A DNA stretch of 33,133 nt. Origin: Candidatus Peribacteria bacterium (GTDB lineage: Bacteria > Patescibacteria > JAEDAM01 > Absconditabacterales > Absconditicoccaceae). The stretch is from positions 1-33,133 of the forward strand of contig JAISKI010000010.1 in assembly GCA_031261265.1 (NCBI GenBank), in the 5' to 3' direction. The stretch's first letter is position 1, and each line of letters starts with the position of its first letter. Made by a program: the position numbers and the translations under genes. Shown piece by piece: positions 1-8,941 of this stretch. Under the pieces are notes generated by a model, which saw only the letters and a list, made by a program, of their open reading frames with translations, did not search any database and was not told the DNA's origin.

Positions 1-499
1 CATTTTCTCATGTGAAACAGAAAGCTAATTTACATAGATGATTAAAAAAGAAGAGAAAACTTAAAGTTCTTGACCAATTTTTATGAAAATAACCACACAA
101 AAGTAACATTATGCCGAAATTTCATCATAGAAATTTTGTAAAAAGTAAAAAGGGTATGTAAGAGTACATAACCCGTCAACCATAACTATCCTAAGAATAA
201 AGGGACAATTTACGGTTCACGAGTGTCTATGCTCCTACAAAAACCCTACAAGAGGACTAATTGTGTGTGAAACGCAAAAAATCCCCTTTTTCTGGCAAGA
301 AAAAATTATAGAAACATAGACACTTGCAATATAAAGTTGAGGGAGTGAAAATCAAGGGGAAATGATTTTTTTCATTCTCCCCCAACTTCCCCAAGCTACC
401 CCTGCAATAACAAACCAACCCTTATCCTTAACCAGCTTTTTTCTCTTATGAATTAAAAAACGCAAACACTGTCTGCAAAATTCAAGTTTTCGTATCAAC
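1..499. other. Non-coding region with inverted repeats
   Basis: I find no convincing gene here in any frame, with UGA read as Gly. Two inverted repeats stand out. AGTGTCTATG (222-231) pairs perfectly with CATAGACACT (315-324), a 10-bp stem closing about 83 nt. Immediately downstream, 337-354 pairs imperfectly with 363-385 (TTGAGGGAG against CTCCCCCAA, then TGAAAA against TTTTCA), a long hairpin. Together they could be part of a structured RNA or the 3' end of a transcript from outside the window. No promoter or poly-U terminator delimits it, so the role is unknown. Confidence 0.35.
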
Positions 500-831
500 C
501 TACTCTTCCATAAACTGATGAACCTGTTTTGTTATCTCTTTTTTTACCTCTTTTCGCGTGTAAGACTTCAGCATAATCGGATCATCTTGCATCTCAGCAT
601 CATCAAAATAGAGTAAGGAACGCAAAAGAAATCCCAATTCAGCATTTTTGAATTTCTCCTGATAAAAAATGAACATTTCAGCTAAACTATATCTCTCTTT
701 CAAGAGTTCATACATATCGAAGAAATCCTTTTTCGCACCTCTTTTTGCGATAGCACTGAGTTTCATCGCGATGATGTCTTGTTGTTTAGTAATTCCAGAG
801 TTGAGGGATAGATTGACTGAGTTTGTAGCAT
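500..831 (-). pseudogene. AbiEii/AbiGii-type nucleotidyltransferase toxin, internally deleted and frameshifted
   Basis: The C-terminal part (from about 800 down to 500) has the family signature DIIAMKLSAIAKRGAKKDFF followed by DMYELL and, further on, LLYFDDAE, typical of the AbiEii/AbiGii toxin family. The expected N terminus is also present but in another frame: from ATG at 831 it reads MLQTQSIYPSTLELLNNK, the usual start of these toxins. The two parts meet after about 18 codons with a frame change, so the central nucleotidyltransferase core (GGTALAL and the metal-binding acidic motif) is missing. A 125-codon open frame from 877 down to 500 covers the C-terminal part but is out of frame with the true start. 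I infer an internal deletion that killed the toxin. The upstream partner gene overlaps by 46 bp and is intact. Confidence 0.75.
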
Positions 832-1070
832 CTGAAGTCTTCTTTTTTGAGATTAAAAAGTCCTGCGGAGAAAGCAAGTGCTGTCTTGTCCAAGTATCTC
901 GTTTGTAAAAGGGTCTGCTTCACTTTTTCTCTCCCATAATAATGCAATACCTGTTTCATATCATCAATGGTACCACGCATAAAAACACGAGGAATAATCT
1001 GTCCTGCGTGTTTCTCGTAATCGAGCTTCGTTTCGTCCGTATCTCGGAAGAGTCATTTAGAAAAAGTCAT
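786..1070 (-). CDS. DUF6922-like protein, partner (probable antitoxin) of an AbiEii toxin
   Basis: 94 residues, beginning MTFSKGLFRDTDETKLDYEK, with one UGA codon (1053-1055) read as Gly6. The features H-AGQIIPRVFMRG, the D-x-x-Q-x-L-x-YYG segment and RYLDKTALAF are those of the short proteins annotated DUF6922 that precede AbiEii-type nucleotidyltransferase toxins. The role is inferred from that linkage: probably the antitoxin or regulator of the pair. The stop lies inside the start of the broken toxin gene, the classic translational overlap. A promoter with TTGCTT and TATACT lies directly upstream, leaving a leader of only a few bases. If the toxin is dead, this gene may be a leftover or may have another job. 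Confidence 0.7.
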
Positions 1071-1076
1071 AGTGAT

Positions 1077-1104
1077 AGTATAGTGGTTTGAAGGACAAAA
1101 GCAA
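1077..1104 (-). promoter_or_regulatory. Promoter of the DUF6922/AbiEii locus
   Basis: On the minus strand TTGCTT (1099-1104) and TATACT (1077-1082) are separated by 16 nt, the spacer seen in other promoters of this window. An AT-rich stretch AATCAGCTTTTTTC lies just upstream of the -35 box and recurs almost unchanged upstream of the atpA promoter. Confidence 0.6.
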
Positions 1105-1128
1105 GAAAAAAGCTGATTTATTTTCTCG

Positions 1129-2022
1129 TTATTTGTAATAGCGAGACACTATCTCCTTTAATTCTGGATCATATACTTGATCAAGTGCTGTTAGCCCCCG
1201 CTTATCCTTAGCATAAAGGTCAACATCCTTACGAGATAAGAAAAATTCAAAAACATCGTTATACATAGCACCACTATGACTTCGCCGAACATTTTGAGCA
1301 GCCAAGATTAATGGAGTATTTCCATACCCATCCCTGCAATTTATATTTACTCAGCTTTTCAGCAACTCTTTTATTACTGGGAGAGTATAACCTCTATACT
1401 GCTCTCATTCCCTAGCATACAGCAATAAAGCTTCTTCTTTTATTTTATCTGAAATATGGATACTGGTGTTTTGTAATAATGTTAACACAAATGGGTATTT
1501 TTTTATTAAGTCATATTGATTTCAATATTCAGGCACAAAGTTTGCGACTGCAATACAACGCAGGAATGCTTCTTCTGCTGTTGTATTATTGATACATCAA
1601 ATATTGAGTAAAGCATCAAAAGTTTCAAGGTCATTATTGTCTAATGCAGTAAGAAAAAGTTGATCGGCTTGTTCAGGTGTCAGATTCTTTTTCTTGAATT
1701 TCTCTTGTAATTCTTGTTTCTCCTGCTCACGTAAATGAGTCCTTATTTCTTTCATTATATCAAAACACTCATCTCTCTGTTCGATGTCGTCAAAGTTAGC
1801 ATTTGCAAGTTCTTGAGATTGAAGTTGTAGGGACTTTAATTGTTTCGCAGAGAGATTCTTTCATTTCACATTTTCCCATTTTGCTTTTAATTCAGGGACC
1901 GTAGTCGGATTAGAATCACAAGATGAAAAAGTAAGTGCTACGGCTAACGGAACAGCTATTGCAAGATTTTTTAAGCGGTTCTTTGCTTTTTGTGATTTTG
2001 CTGGGGAGTTTCTTTTTTCCAT
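1129..2022 (-). CDS. Lipoprotein with ankyrin-like repeats
   Basis: 297 residues with five in-frame UGA (Gly) codons. The N terminus has basic residues (MEKRNSPAKSQKAKNRLKN), a hydrophobic stretch and a lipobox LTFSSC, so the protein should be lipid-anchored outside the cytoplasm. The middle is charged and helical (repeated EKQELQEKFKKK). The C-terminal third has ankyrin-type features: IKELLKSGVNINCRDGYGNT, then PLILAAQN, then LSRKDVDLYAKDKRGLTALD. The start at 2022 is chosen because it puts the signal peptide at the N terminus; an in-frame upstream ATG at 2085 would add 21 residues in front of it. Ankyrin repeats mediate protein contacts, and a surface or periplasmic binding role is inferred. 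No enzymatic domain is visible. Confidence 0.75.
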
Positions 2023-2098
2023 TTTGATAGTTGGTAAAAAAATAAATAATAACCCACAGTACCTTTCCCCTTTCATAAAAAGCACCCTCAGTTGCAGG

Positions 2099-2237
2099 TG
2101 CAGAATCCAAGATAATTTTGTTTATCACAATATCACCACTAGATAAAGCAACGAGAGTGCTTAATTTTCTAGTCGTGATAACTTCGTAAAAGACATTTCT
2201 GCCTTATAAACAAAATTATCGTTCTTTGAATTCTGCA
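2099..2237. repeat. 139-bp imperfect palindrome
   Basis: Three nested pairs of arms face each other: TGCAGAAT (2099-2106) with ATTCTGCA (2230-2237); ATAATTTTGTTTAT (2112-2125) with ATAAACAAAATTAT (2206-2219); TATCACCACTAG (2131-2142) with CTAGTCGTGATA (2169-2180, one mismatch). The DNA or RNA could fold into a long interrupted hairpin. It lies between the divergent ankyrin lipoprotein and tex genes and has no coding potential. It could be a MITE-like remnant or a structured leader; no target-site duplication was recognised. Confidence 0.6.
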
Positions 2238-2296
2238 ATGTAATAATAAGGATTTTCCCTAGAAATGCAAATTTCTTGAAAGAAATTACTCTCGGC

Positions 2297-2324
2297 TTGC
2301 AAACTCTCAATAAATCCCTACACT
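2297..2324 (+). promoter_or_regulatory. Promoter of tex
   Basis: TTGCAA (2297-2302), 16-nt spacer, TACACT (2319-2324), about 50 bases before the tex ATG. The boxes are moderate matches, but the spacer is the usual one in this window. Confidence 0.45.
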
Positions 2325-2372
2325 CACGACCACGAACAATCAGATTTTTTTATCATTTTGAACTACCCCAAA

Positions 2373-4724
2373 ATGCAAGACCTCAAACAACTTGTCGCGA
2401 CCAAAACCTGACTTGACCTCAAAGTCATCGCCAACATTATCACCCTGCTCGACGAGGGGAATACCATTCCGTTCATCGCCCGTTATCGTAAGGAACTTAC
2501 CCAAGGTGCGACCGACGAACAGCTCAGGGACTTTCACGATGTCTACACCTACACGAAGAATCTGGAAGCCAGAAAGGAAGATGTCATTCGTCTTATTGAT
2601 GAGAAGGGAATGCTGACCGAAGAGCTGAGAAAGCAGATTATGGAGGCGGAAACTCTCGCAAGAGTGGAAGACTTGTACAGACCGTTCAAGGAGAAGAAAA
2701 ATACTCGTGCAACTATCGCAAAAGCCAAAGGCTTAGAGCCTCTCGCCGAGATTTTGAGGAAAGCTGAACTCAGCAAAGAGGACTTTGAAGCTGAGGCGGA
2801 GAAATTTATCAAGGATACAGGAGATGAGAAGACTAGCGTAAAAACGCTGGCTGAAGCTATCGGCGGAGCTCAGGATATTATTGCAGAAGATGTTTCCGAC
2901 CACGCGAATTTGAGAGAGGGAATTAAAACCCACGAAGAAAATAACGCCGTGCTGGAGACGAAGCCTACGAAAACTTTTGAGGAGAATGGAGTGTATAAAA
3001 TTTATGGGGACTACAAGAAGAGTTTGAAAGAAATCCCTTCTTATGCGTATTTAGCGATGTTCAGAGCGGAGAAAGAAAAGCAGATTGCTGTGAATATTTG
3101 AATGGCTCGACCAAGGATTGTGGAGCTGGCACAGGGATTTTTTTTGCCGAAGAAGGAGATGTGAACAAGTATGGAATATTTACAACAAGCGATAGAAGAC
3201 GGATTGAAACGCCTTCTCCTCCCCTCCCTCGAAAGGGAAATTAGAAGTGATAAAAAAAGACGAGCTGATGAAGCAGCCATCAAAGTCTTTGGCGAAAATA
3301 TGAAAAATTTGCTTCTTACTCCACCGATTACGGGAATGATTGTGCTGGGATTTGACCCAGGATTTAGAACCTGATGTAAGGTGGCGATTGTGGACGCAAC
3401 GGGGAAATTTTTGCATAATACGGTGGTCTATCCTACCGAACCTCAGAAAGACCTCATAGGAGCTGAAAAAACGCTGGTTGAACTCATCAAAACTTACAAT
3501 GTTCAGCTGATTTCCTGTGGAAATGGAACTGCGAGCCGTGAAAGTGAACAATTCATCTCAAAAATGATTAAAAATAATAAGCTGAATGTAAAATATCTCA
3601 TCACAAGCGAAGCAGGTGCGTCCGTCTATTCAGCGAGTAAACTGGCACAAGATGAATATCCGAACCTTGATGTGACGGTGCGTTGAGCTATAAGTATCGC
3701 TCATAGAGTGCAAGACCCGTTGGCTGAACTAACGAAAATTGACCCGAAAGCAATTGGAGTGGGACAATATCAGCACGATGTAGACCAGAAATTATTGCAA
3801 GAAAAACTTGATGAGAAGGTGGAAGATACCGTAAATGCTGTGGGAGTAGATGTGAACACGGCGAGTTATACCTTGTTGCAATACATCGCAGGACTGAGTG
3901 AGAAAGTCGCAAAGTCTATCGTGGAATATCGTGATGAAAACGGACCCTTTGAAACCAAAGCACAGATTAAGAAAGTAAAGTGATTATGACCGAAGGCGTA
4001 TGAACAGGCAATCGGATTTTTGAGGATTAAAGGCGGAAAAGAGCCACTAGATATGACAGGTATTCACCCAGAAATTCACAAGCAGGTGTATAATTTTTTG
4101 GAACAAGAATTAGGAATCAAGAAGAAATCGTTAAAATTACCGCTTGGTAGGGACAATGGCTTGCCTTGTCCTAATGACGGAATATTCACCCGCAATGACG
4201 AAACAACCATTGCACAGCGGTCCGAGAAATACGGCATCGGATTTGAAACGATGGAAGATGTGGTAAAAGAATTGCAAAGACCAGGACTGGACCCCAGAGA
4301 AAATATTGAACCACCTTCTTTCAAGTCTGATGTAATGGACACCAAAGATTTAAAAATCTGAATGGAACTAGAAGGAGTTGTGAGAAATGTGGTAGATTTT
4401 GGAGCATTTGTGGATATTGGACTGCATAACGATTGATTAGTGCATAAATCCCAAATGGCAAACCACTTCGTCAGCAATCCGATTGAGGTAGTTTCCGTAG
4501 GACAGAAAGTAAAAGTCAGAGTTTTAGAAATTGATTTGGAGAGAGAAAAGGTAAGCCTAAGTATGAAAGATCCCACCCAACAATCAGGTAGGGACGGGTC
4601 TTGAACCCGTCCTAATACTAACAATACCTCTCGCCCCAATAATCAGGAACGTAGAGACGATGATTTGTCTCGTCCAGATAGAGAAGAAACAAGTGGAATG
4701 AGATCAAATATTACATTTTCTTAA
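2373..4724 (+). CDS. tex: Tex family RNA-binding transcription accessory protein
   Basis: 783 residues (E. coli homologue about 773), readable only with UGA = Gly. The N-terminal helical region contains [20 protein letters not shown], the Tex signature. The YqgF-like RNase H fold carries [11 protein letters not shown], where Gly334 is a UGA at an invariant position. A helix-hairpin-helix region (about 493-560) holds [16 protein letters not shown] and [16 protein letters not shown], with two UGA glycines. The S1 domain starts near residue 664 ([11 protein letters not shown]). Tex is a cytoplasmic nucleic-acid-binding protein involved in transcription. Oddities: a REP-like palindrome is translated in the linker before S1 (about residues 592-601), and a roughly 50-residue hydrophilic tail after S1 contains two more (about 739-748 and 760-768). 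The gene ends 5 bp from the convergent kinase-like gene. Confidence 0.95.
4147..4175 (+). repeat. REP-like palindrome 1, inside tex
   Basis: Starts with GTAGGGACAA, ends with TTGTCCTAAT, with a short loop TGGCTTGCC, and is translated in frame within tex. The GTAG foot and the terminal CCTAAT match the other copies in the window, including those in the RAYT gene. Confidence 0.7.
4588..4616 (+). repeat. REP-like palindrome 2, inside tex
   Basis: GTAGGGACGGGT and ACCCGTCCTAAT flank a 5-nt loop, a near-perfect hairpin translated as part of the tail after the S1 domain. It contains one UGA codon read as Gly. It is preceded by ACAATCAG, and a related ATAATCAG precedes copy 3. Confidence 0.75.
4651..4675 (+). 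repeat. REP-like palindrome 3, inside tex (diverged)
   Basis: GTAGAGACGA is followed after a short loop by TGTCTCGTCC. It keeps the GTAG foot and the closing GTCC but lacks TAAT. It lies about 35 bp after copy 2 in the hydrophilic tail of Tex. Confidence 0.5.
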
Positions 4725-4729
4725 ATCAA

Positions 4730-5452
4730 CTATCTAAAAGACCGTTGTTTCTTGTGTATAAACTCATAGAGTTTTTGTTGCAAAGTGAATCCTAAGTCAA
4801 AATAAGGTTCTCAAAATCTCAATAATGCTATAAACTGGTTAAAATTATACTCAAAAGTATCGGAATTTAGATGAAGAAATTGGTCATAATCTCCTACTAA
4901 TAGTTCCATATGATGATTATCTTTATTATAGATGAAAAAATAGGCGTCATAAGGAACACTATACCCTAATTTGCTAAGTTTTTGTATTTGTTGATAAGAG
5001 GAAGAAATAAAGTTTTGTAAATTTGAAACTTTCATGATGGGATTTTCCTTAAAGAATTTTTCATCATTTGAGTAATTAAAAGGGTGTGGAGTGAAAAGAG
5101 CATAATTTTTATAACTTCATAATGTCATCAAAATTGCATTTTTATCTTTTATCTTTCTGAATGTTTTTCGAACAGGTAAATCATTATTTTTTAATGATAT
5201 ATATATCTTTATAGCATTATCTACTTCATGTTCAAATTCATCCCTGTATTCTTTAATGGCAAAAACTCATTTTCTATCTCACATATCTGTTTCTACATTA
5301 TATACATCGGAATAATGTCCTTTTCATAACTGATTTACCGAAAAAATATGTATCAATGCTTCTTTTTCTATTTCTAGGATATTCTCTCCATTAGAGGGAT
5401 TTTTCATTTTCTGCACAATGATATCTTGTCATTCAAATTTATTTTCACTCAT
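4730..5452 (-). CDS. Small protein-kinase-like protein
   Basis: 240 residues with six UGA (Gly) codons. The N-terminal half looks like a kinase small lobe: glycine-rich loop LGKGHYSDVY (residues 42-51, Gly43 encoded by UGA), then VFAIKEY with the presumed ATP-binding Lys67, then an acidic helix EFEHEVDNA. Later, YSVPYDAYFFI and LLVGDYDQF (Asp188/Asp190) occupy the places of a catalytic loop and a DFG-like metal-binding motif. No HRD motif is present and the large lobe is short, so it is either a minimal atypical kinase or a pseudokinase. No signal peptide or membrane segment is seen; it should be cytoplasmic. It is convergent with tex and has no operon partner. Substrate unknown. Confidence 0.55.
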
Positions 5453-5592
5453 AATTCAGTTATTAAATAATTAAATTTAAACAACATATTCCTATTGTTT
5501 TGGCAAGTCTTTTCAAGACTTCTCACTTTCATTCCAACCGTAGCAATCCACGGGCTATTATGCGATCCTTAGATAAAAATTAAAAATGTCTC

Positions 5593-5620
5593 TTGACTTT
5601 TATTATTACTTCAGTATATA
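5593..5620 (+). promoter_or_regulatory. Promoter of the coiled-coil / GT2 operon
   Basis: TTGACT (5593-5598), 16-nt spacer, TATATA (5615-5620), about 30 bases before the ATG at 5652. No Shine-Dalgarno sequence lies between. Confidence 0.65.
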
Positions 5621-5651
5621 TGAAGTGTTTTAATTTTTATTTTTTACTAGC

Positions 5652-6245
5652 ATGAATAATACTCTACATCCAGAAACTCCAATTACTCCAGTAAAAGAAC
5701 CACCAAAAAATCATGAAAAGGAAAATGAGATTTTCACTCTTGCATATGCAGCGATGCGTATCGACTCATTTTTAAATTGGATAGAAGAGAATAAGGCTAC
5801 CCTCAAAGAAGATCACAATATTGAAAGCACTTTGGAGAAAAAATGGGAAGAGAGAAATGAGTTAGATTACAGACTCCTATGGCTAGAAAAAGACAACGGG
5901 AAAGTATACCGACAGAGGAGGTTTCCACGAGGAACTAATAGACTATCCCCTGAGGAATATCTAGCACCTGGAGAGGAGAGTATCACTTTTAAAACACCAC
6001 AAAAAGCAATAGAATTTTCAGATTTTGCTGTGATGAAAGAGACATTTAGACAGACTTATCTAGCAAGAATTAATGAATTGAAGAAGGAAATAGAAAGGGA
6101 AGAGGGACACAACCGTGTTAATCAGATTTCTGCACAAATAAAATGACGATTGGATGCTAATTTAAAGAGGACGGAAGATCCTTATAAAGAAATTGCAAGA
6201 GCACATGGGGTTAGATGAAAGAAAAAACGAAATTTAAATTCTTAA
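5652..6245 (+). CDS. Hypothetical charged helical protein
   Basis: 197 residues, not recognised. It begins MNNTLHPETPITPVKEPPKN, a proline-rich leader, followed by long charged helices (EIFTLAYAAMRIDSFLNWIEE, and NELKKEIEREEGHNRVN near the C terminus) suggesting coiled coil. The C terminus is basic (GKKKRNLNS). No signal peptide or membrane segment. Two UGA codons near the C terminus are read as Gly; without them the protein would stop at 164 residues. It is the first gene of a two-gene operon with the glycosyltransferase that starts 18 bp downstream, but nothing in the sequence says what it does. Confidence 0.7.
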
Positions 6246-6263
6246 CTGTTTTTGCTTACCATC

Positions 6264-7112
6264 ATGGAATCTTGAAATTGCTTACCAGAACAGCCTTTGG
6301 TATCCGTATTGATACCTACCTATAATGGGGATATATATATCAAAGAAGCTCTGCTTTCAGTTTTTCAGCAAACCTATCCGAATATTGAAATCGTGATTTC
6401 TGATGATGGTTCAAAAGACAATACGGTAAATACCGTGAAAGCGTTTCAAAATACTGATCATTTGCCCTACAAAATAAAGCTGATCACCAATCAAACTAAT
6501 CAAGGAATTGCGAAAAATATGAACAGATGACTAGAAGACTGCGAGGGGAAATATGTAGCTATTTTGGATCAAGATGATCTCTGGATTGATAAACATAAAA
6601 TTGCACAGCAAATTGAGTTTTTAGAACAACATCCAAGTTATGGGATAATTGGTACCCAAAGAGATATCTTGTATAATGATGGGATTAAGTCCATTCCTCT
6701 CCCCACCACGGATCAGCAAATCAGGGAAATTATTCCGAAATTTTGTCCGCTACAACACTCTACCGTCTGTTATAACAAAGCACTCGCTCAAGAAATAGGA
6801 GGGTATAACCCGAAATATCATTGTAGTATGGATACTGACTTTTTTTATAAAATATTGAAGGAAAGCCAGGGGCATAACTTGGACATCATCTCTACCATCT
6901 ATAGATTACATGGAGGAAATACTATTTTCCATAGCAAAAATAAAGCAAGACTAGAAGGGATAAAGATCAGATGGGAGTACAGAAAAGAATTTCCTCTCAA
7001 CTACCCGTATTTTATCTATCAGTTTTTTTCTCTATTCTTGCCAAATGCCGTCGAAAATAGCAATCTTGTCCAATCCCTTAAAAACTGTATGAAAGATACT
7101 ACCTTTGCATAA
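6264..7112 (+). CDS. Family 2 glycosyltransferase
   Basis: 282 residues. It has the GT-A fold signatures of family GT2: VSVLIPTYNGD at residues 13-23, ISDDGSKDNT at 45-54 (nucleotide-sugar binding), AILDQDDLW at about 99-107 (DxD-like metal-binding motif), then a conserved GGYNPKYHCSMDTDFFYKIL region that ends the acceptor site. It should transfer a sugar from a nucleotide donor to a surface glycan or lipid-linked precursor at the inner face of the membrane; donor and acceptor cannot be read. The start at 6264 adds 11 residues, with UGA as Gly4, to the shorter frame that opens at 6297; either is possible. It ends 3 bp before the convergent lipase gene. Confidence 0.88.
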
Positions 7113-7115
7113 ATT

Positions 7116-7853
7116 TTATGCATTTTCTGCGAAAAACTCAGGGAAACTTTCAATCGTATGTAATTTTACAGGATCCACACTTTTTAGAAAGAGGGTCTGC
7201 ACATTTCAGATAAAGCTGAAGGTCGATACTACATCTCCAAAAATTTTGTAGGTGGTGATTTTTTGGGTTCGCTCCTTTTTGAAAAGAGTATCCTGCATCA
7301 TGGAAAGAAAAGCTTTATTGGGAGCTGAACCCGCATTGAAGGTGATCGCACGACCAGGATTTCTATGTTTGGTCACAATATAGCAAATCGTCCCACCGAG
7401 GGAATGTCCTGCAATCCGCTTTTCATGTGTGGGATATTTGATCGTCACTTGATCATAAAAATCTAAAGACTGTTTGATTCTCACATCTACTGCATTGGTT
7501 CCGAGGATGATCTGAATATCGCTGAGGATATCTTTCACATCGGCAAAATCTGTCCCACGATAACAAATCAGAATTTTTTTCTCATCCAGGTGCACATATA
7601 CGTTATGTAGGGGAAAATCGAAATCTTCATCCAGTTTTCGGTCTCCAACAATCTTTTTACGTTCGAGAGGAGGAAGATAATTTTCTAACAATGCACGTAC
7701 GACATACCCATCATGGGCTTGCAATTCCGTTTTCACAAATTCTTTTTTCCCCAAAAGTTTTGCATACATTTCCATCCCCTTTTGGAGGGCTTTTTCTCCA
7801 AAGGAAAGTTCGACAGGTTCGGGTTGATTAGAGGGAATCAGAGACTTAGGCAT
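7116..7853 (-). CDS. Class 3 lipase-like alpha/beta hydrolase
   Basis: 245 residues. The nucleophile elbow GHSLGG sits in RIAGHSLGGTICYIV, and YRGTDFADVKD upstream is the usual oxyanion-side motif of the lipase class 3 (fungal lipase-like) family. AITFNAGSAP follows and probably leads to the acid residue. No signal peptide is visible, so the enzyme is probably cytoplasmic or held by its neighbour. A UGA at 7206-7208, read as Gly, extends the protein by about 30 residues to TAA at 7116. The start overlaps the upstream membrane-protein gene by 8 bp, so the two are translationally coupled. Substrate unknown; ester or phospholipid hydrolysis is the family expectation. Confidence 0.8.
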
Positions 7854-8631
7854 CTGAAGTAATTAACAGAGATAAAAAGGCTGGATCCTGAATGAAACGG
7901 AGGGTTTTTTGAGTTAATGCAGTTTTTTCTGCTTCGGTAAAAAGGTGATCCTGTTGGAAAAGCGAAGCGAGAATATTCTGATCAAATGCGGGAATCTCTT
8001 TGATAGTTTGATAGAGATAAAGACAATTCCCCGTATAAGCTACCTTGGTAATACCCAGTGACTGCAAGGACTGTAGTCCTGTAATCAATTCATCATTGAG
8101 GAAAGTAGTATCAGAACTTTGTGCATAATTTACAGTGAATCCTTGGTAAGAAGCGTTATTTTTTTTCAAAAGCTGAAGGAAAAATTTGACCGTCTGATAG
8201 CCAGAGATCAGGAGCATTACCCCGATTCCTATGAGATTGATATAGAGGAAGGCTGAACTAAGAGATTTGGGCAAAAACAGAATAAAAAACAGAAATAAGG
8301 CCCGTTGCCATCGAGGGAATGCTTTGAGAGTGGATCGAATCGTGGAAGTGAGGCGAGAGGTTAAATTTTCTAGATCGATGGTCAGTGAAAGAATATTGCG
8401 ATATTTTGGGGATGCAAGTCCAAGTTTGTAGAGAATTCCTTGCTGATTGATCTCATGATCCGTATTGAATCCCTCAAATTCTGCACCCTGCAGGAAATAA
8501 TTTTCTTCCACGAGCTGAAAGGAATATTTGATATGGATATCGATGTTTGTAGGTAAAAGAAATCAGAGTTTTTGAAGCAGATTTTTTTGTTTATCTCGAA
8601 AAACTTGAGAAGGAGAAAACTGCAGTGGCAT
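7846..8631 (-). CDS. Hypothetical membrane protein coupled to the lipase
   Basis: 261 residues if started at ATG 8631 (MPLQFSPSQVFRD). An in-frame ATG at 8670 would add 13 residues, and a GTG at 8511 would give only 221 residues but cut into the conserved-looking frame. One UGA (8563-8565) is read as Gly. Two membrane segments lie near the middle: ALFLFFILFL and a stretch including LIGIGVMLLISGY. They separate two soluble halves; the C-terminal half is predicted helical (FTEAEKTALTQKTLRFIQD). The family is not recognised. The overlap with the lipase start suggests the two products act together, perhaps with the lipase at the membrane. Confidence 0.65.
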
Positions 8632-8802
8632 GGGTTTATATATGGTGGAAAATTGCATGTTTCATCCATAAGAAGTAAAATCGTCTAGTATAAGTATACG
8701 CACTTCTTCTGAAAAAGCAAAAAAAAGCAGAGTAATTTATATCAAACGTAGGGATGAGTAGTGAGCCCTTTCTTTACCATTCTACAGGAACATCAGAGAT
8801 CC

Positions 8803-8831
8803 ATTAGGACAAGGCAAGTTTTGTCCCTAAA
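8803..8831 (-). repeat. REP-like palindrome 4, intergenic
   Basis: Read on the minus strand the arms are TTAGGGACAA and TTGTCCTAAT, very like copy 1 in tex, with T replacing the first G of the GTAG foot. It lies upstream of the lipase operon in otherwise featureless sequence. Confidence 0.65.
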
Positions 8832-8907
8832 AATAGGATTTACTTAAATATTATAAACATATTTTTACATACGTCAACCCAAAATACCCATAAATCTGTC
8901 TGATTTT

Positions 8908-8935
8908 TTGCATAATTTTTTTTTCTGAATATACT
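8908..8935 (+). promoter_or_regulatory. Promoter of the structured RNA
   Basis: TTGCAT (8908-8913), 16-nt spacer, TATACT (8930-8935). Transcription should start about 8942, just before the first helix of the RNA. Confidence 0.7.
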
Positions 8936-8941
8936 TAAAAA

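Noticed and set aside
175..225. TAACTATCCTAAG and flanks recall the conserved TAACTATAACGGTCCTAAG region of 23S rRNA
   Set aside because: The central AACGG is missing and the sequence before and after does not follow 23S rRNA, so a fragment of an rRNA gene is not supported.
2373..4724. tex as a pseudogene with many premature stops
   Set aside because: All internal stops are UGA at glycine positions and none is UAA or UAG, so the gene is intact under table 25.
8382..8669. 95-codon minus-strand frame upstream of the lipase operon
   Set aside because: It overlaps the membrane-protein gene in another frame; with UGA as Gly the membrane-protein frame itself extends through this region.
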